DNA from: Collinsella sp.
Lineage (GTDB): Bacteria > Actinomycetota > Coriobacteriia > Coriobacteriales > Coriobacteriaceae
Reading direction: 5' to 3'
DNA length: 15,013 nt
Assembly (NCBI GenBank): GCA_014871545.1
Contig: WGSR01000017.1
Span: 1-15,013, forward strand
Shown: positions 13,356 through 15,013 of the stretch, piece after piece
Layout: each line of letters starts with the position of its first letter
Numbering within the stretch: position 1 is the first letter of the stretch
The notes under the pieces: model-generated
Database searches by the model: none
Told to the model about the DNA's origin: nothing
The model's input: only the letters and a program-made list of their open reading frames with translations
Translations under genes and position numbers: made by a program

Positions 13356-14924
13356 TTAGCTGGTGTGGCGCCAGCGAGGGTCGGTGAGCGTACGCGCCAC
13401 ACCCAGTCCAACGGGCAGAAACGCTACGATGAGCACTGCGCGCACAAACCAGCCGAGCATATTGACCGTGTCGAAGGTGCACATGTAATACATCGAGCGA
13501 TACAGATACAAGCCCGGCACCATAATGACAATCGAAGGCACCGTGAGGGCGATGCGCGGGTAGGTGAGCTTGACTTCAGCCAAGCTTGCGAGCAGCCCCG
13601 ATACCAGCGCGCCGATAAACGCTGCTGCCTCGGGAGGCATTCCCGTGCTGAGGCCCAGGAAGGGAATCATCGTCGGCGCATCGACAAGGGTCAGACGCAG
13701 GGTATTGGACACGGCGCCGATCAGCCCAGCTGCCGCGGCCATCTTTACCGGGCTGTTGAACATCACCGAGAAGCCGAATACGCCAACGAAGCTCATCACC
13801 ACGCGCAGGAGCGTAAGGGCAAGCGGCGAAAGGCCCAGTGGGGCAAAGTCGTCCGGCGCCAGGCCAACACACTCGGCAACCATCCAACCTACGAGGGTCG
13901 CCATCACAATAATCGATACGGCATATGAAAGGCGCTCGATACCGCTTCGCATGTCGAGCTTAGCGATGTCGAGGCCTGCCGTAATGAGTGGAAAGCCGGG
14001 AATCACAAAGAGCATGGCGCCGATATAGCCTTCTTGGTGCGACATTGCCCCCGGTATGACCTGGCCAAGGCCGAGCAATGCCAGCAGATACGAAACGCAA
14101 GCGAGCGCAACGCCGGTCGTCAGCGCGCTGAACTGACCAAGGCCTTGCTTGAGAATATGGGAGCGGGCAAAGTTGCCGACACCCGCGCCCACGAACGCGC
14201 AGGCCATCTCGATAGGGCCGCCGCCGAGCAAAAAAACGAAGGCGCCACAGGCGCAGGCCGCCGCAAGGCCCTGTTGCCAAGGCGCGTAATCAGGTTTTGA
14301 ACTCTCAACGGTCTTGAGCATCTCGTGATACTCGTGCACCGTGAAGCGACGACCATAGGTCTCGATTTCCTTGAGGAAACTCTCCATCATCCAAATGCGA
14401 TGGGTATTGACGCCCGTTGTGGGCAAGCTGACGACCTCATTAAAGCAGTGACCATCTTCGATGCAGGTGCACTCAAACGACAGAAGACTTAAGTCAACGT
14501 GGATGGTGACACCGAGTACGGCGGCAACACGATTCATGGTATCGCGCACGCGCCAGGCACCCGTTCCGCTTGCCAGCATAAGCATGCCGGTGCGGCAGAT
14601 GATGGATGATTTATCGGTGAGCGGCGCATCGACGGCAAGCTCATCGCCTGCCGTCACGATCTGGTGCCAGTCAGTTTTCATATGGAGCGCGCCGGCACGA
14701 ACGCCGTGGTGCATGGGGGCTCTCGAAAGCAGCGAGTTAAGGCGCGAAGGCTGTGAGGGCTCCGCCGATTCGCCCTCGTCCTCGTCGGGCTCTTCATCGA
14801 CCAGATCAAAGGAATCAAGCGGCGCTGGCTCGCGACGGTCGATCAGCTCCTCGTCCTCATCATCAAAGTAATTGAACTGATCGAGCATGTCCTCTTCGAT
14901 TGAACGCTCGCTCGCGTCGTCCAT
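13356..14924 (-). CDS. ThrE-family threonine/serine exporter, fused single-chain form
   Basis: Inner-membrane exporter of the ThrE type, which expels threonine and serine in Corynebacterium. At 522 residues it joins both halves that enterobacteria split into YjjP and YjjB. The soluble ThrE domain (about 85-205) carries CRTGMLMLASGTGAWRVRD (110-128). About ten membrane helices follow from residue 217. The conserved loops PGFPLITAGLDIAKLD (309-324) and VPSIVIMVPGLYLYRSMYY (462-480) are present. The start ATG at 14922-14924 has AAGGGAG (14932-14938) at 7-nt spacing. The first 60 residues are unusual: strongly acidic (DDEDEEL at 21-27, EEPDEDEGE at 44-52) and probably disordered. The gene ends exactly at a repeat element. 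Substrate is inferred from family; a weak -10 (TAGGAT, plus 14956-14961) is the only promoter hint. Confidence 0.9.
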   Translation of the reverse strand: MDDASERSIEEDMLDQFNYFDDEDEELIDRREPAPLDSFDLVDEEPDEDEGESAEPSQPSRLNSLLSRAPMHHGVRAGALHMKTDWHQIVTAGDELAVDAPLTDKSSIICRTGMLMLASGTGAWRVRDTMNRVAAVLGVTIHVDLSLLSFECTCIEDGHCFNEVVSLPTTGVNTHRIWMMESFLKEIETYGRRFTVHEYHEMLKTVESSKPDYAPWQQGLAAACACGAFVFLLGGGPIEMACAFVGAGVGNFARSHILKQGLGQFSALTTGVALACVSYLLALLGLGQVIPGAMSHQEGYIGAMLFVIPGFPLITAGLDIAKLDMRSGIERLSYAVSIIVMATLVGWMVAECVGLAPDDFAPLGLSPLALTLLRVVMSFVGVFGFSVMFNSPVKMAAAAGLIGAVSNTLRLTLVDAPTMIPFLGLSTGMPPEAAAFIGALVSGLLASLAEVKLTYPRIALTVPSIVIMVPGLYLYRSMYYMCTFDTVNMLGWFVRAVLIVAFLPVGLGVARTLTDPRWRHTS

Positions 14925-14931
14925 ATAGACG

Positions 14932-14941
14932 CTCCCTTCCT
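14932..14941 (-). promoter_or_regulatory. Ribosome binding site of the ThrE-type exporter
   Basis: AGGAAGGGAG on the - strand lies 7 nt before the ATG at 14922-14924. It supports translation from that start, so the acidic N-terminal extension is really made. Confidence 0.75.
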
Positions 14942-15013
14942 ACCGACTAACCCCCATCCTAGGCAGCAACGGCTAAAGGAAACATAAAAGAGACGGCTGT
15001 CATGCGAACCATG

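Noticed and set aside
15002..15013. Possible start of a divergent + strand gene (ATG at 15002)
   Set aside because: Only four codons are visible (M-R-T-M) and the upstream purine stretch is not a clear ribosome binding site, so it cannot be supported.
1..15013. CRISPR arrays, tRNA or rRNA genes, insertion sequences with transposases
   Set aside because: No regularly spaced direct repeats of CRISPR length, no tRNA-like cloverleaf with a TTCGA-type arm, and no transposase or integrase domain was seen in the translations.

Overview
The window looks like a GC-rich, anaerobic, gut-type actinobacterium, most likely a Collinsella-like member of the Coriobacteriia. This rests on the gene set (a giant acyl-CoA dehydratase activase, ClpC, a PepD-type M20 dipeptidase, a fused ThrE exporter), on GC-biased codons that create long antisense shadow ORFs, and on a repeat whose end resembles elements I recall from bacterial genomes with REP-associated transposases. 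No rRNA or marker gene is present, so the genus is an inference.

Layout, left to right. (1) The 3' part of mntP, a manganese exporter, on the + strand, closed by a strong intrinsic terminator. (2) A hipB-hipA toxin-antitoxin operon on the + strand. Its control region carries three dyads of the form ATGCA-N6-TGCAT spaced exactly 27 bp apart; the first lies inside the mntP terminator. (3) pepD on the - strand, convergent with hipA, with a hairpin between them. (4) clpC on the - strand, complete with both AAA+ modules and a ClpP-docking VGF tripeptide. (5) A two-gene - strand operon: a 1479-residue protein joining two ASKHA activase domains to two tandem dehydratase/DUF2229-like modules, followed by an overlapping tetR-family gene. 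A perfect 21-bp palindrome in the promoter region is the obvious operator. (6) A small membrane protein with a DUF2798 duplication on the - strand, with a terminator-like hairpin in its leader. (7) A two-hairpin REP/MITE-like repeat, then a 522-residue ThrE-type amino acid exporter on the - strand with a long acidic N-terminus.

The best candidate for an under-described system is the activase-fusion/TetR operon. In one chain it carries the equivalent of a homodimeric ATP-driven electron injector (HgdC-like) and of the two-part acceptor that injector normally serves. Nearby genes give no clue to a substrate: there is no CoA transferase, dehydrogenase or separate HgdAB pair in the window. The regularly spaced hipBA operators are the second point of interest. 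The other genes look like ordinary housekeeping functions.
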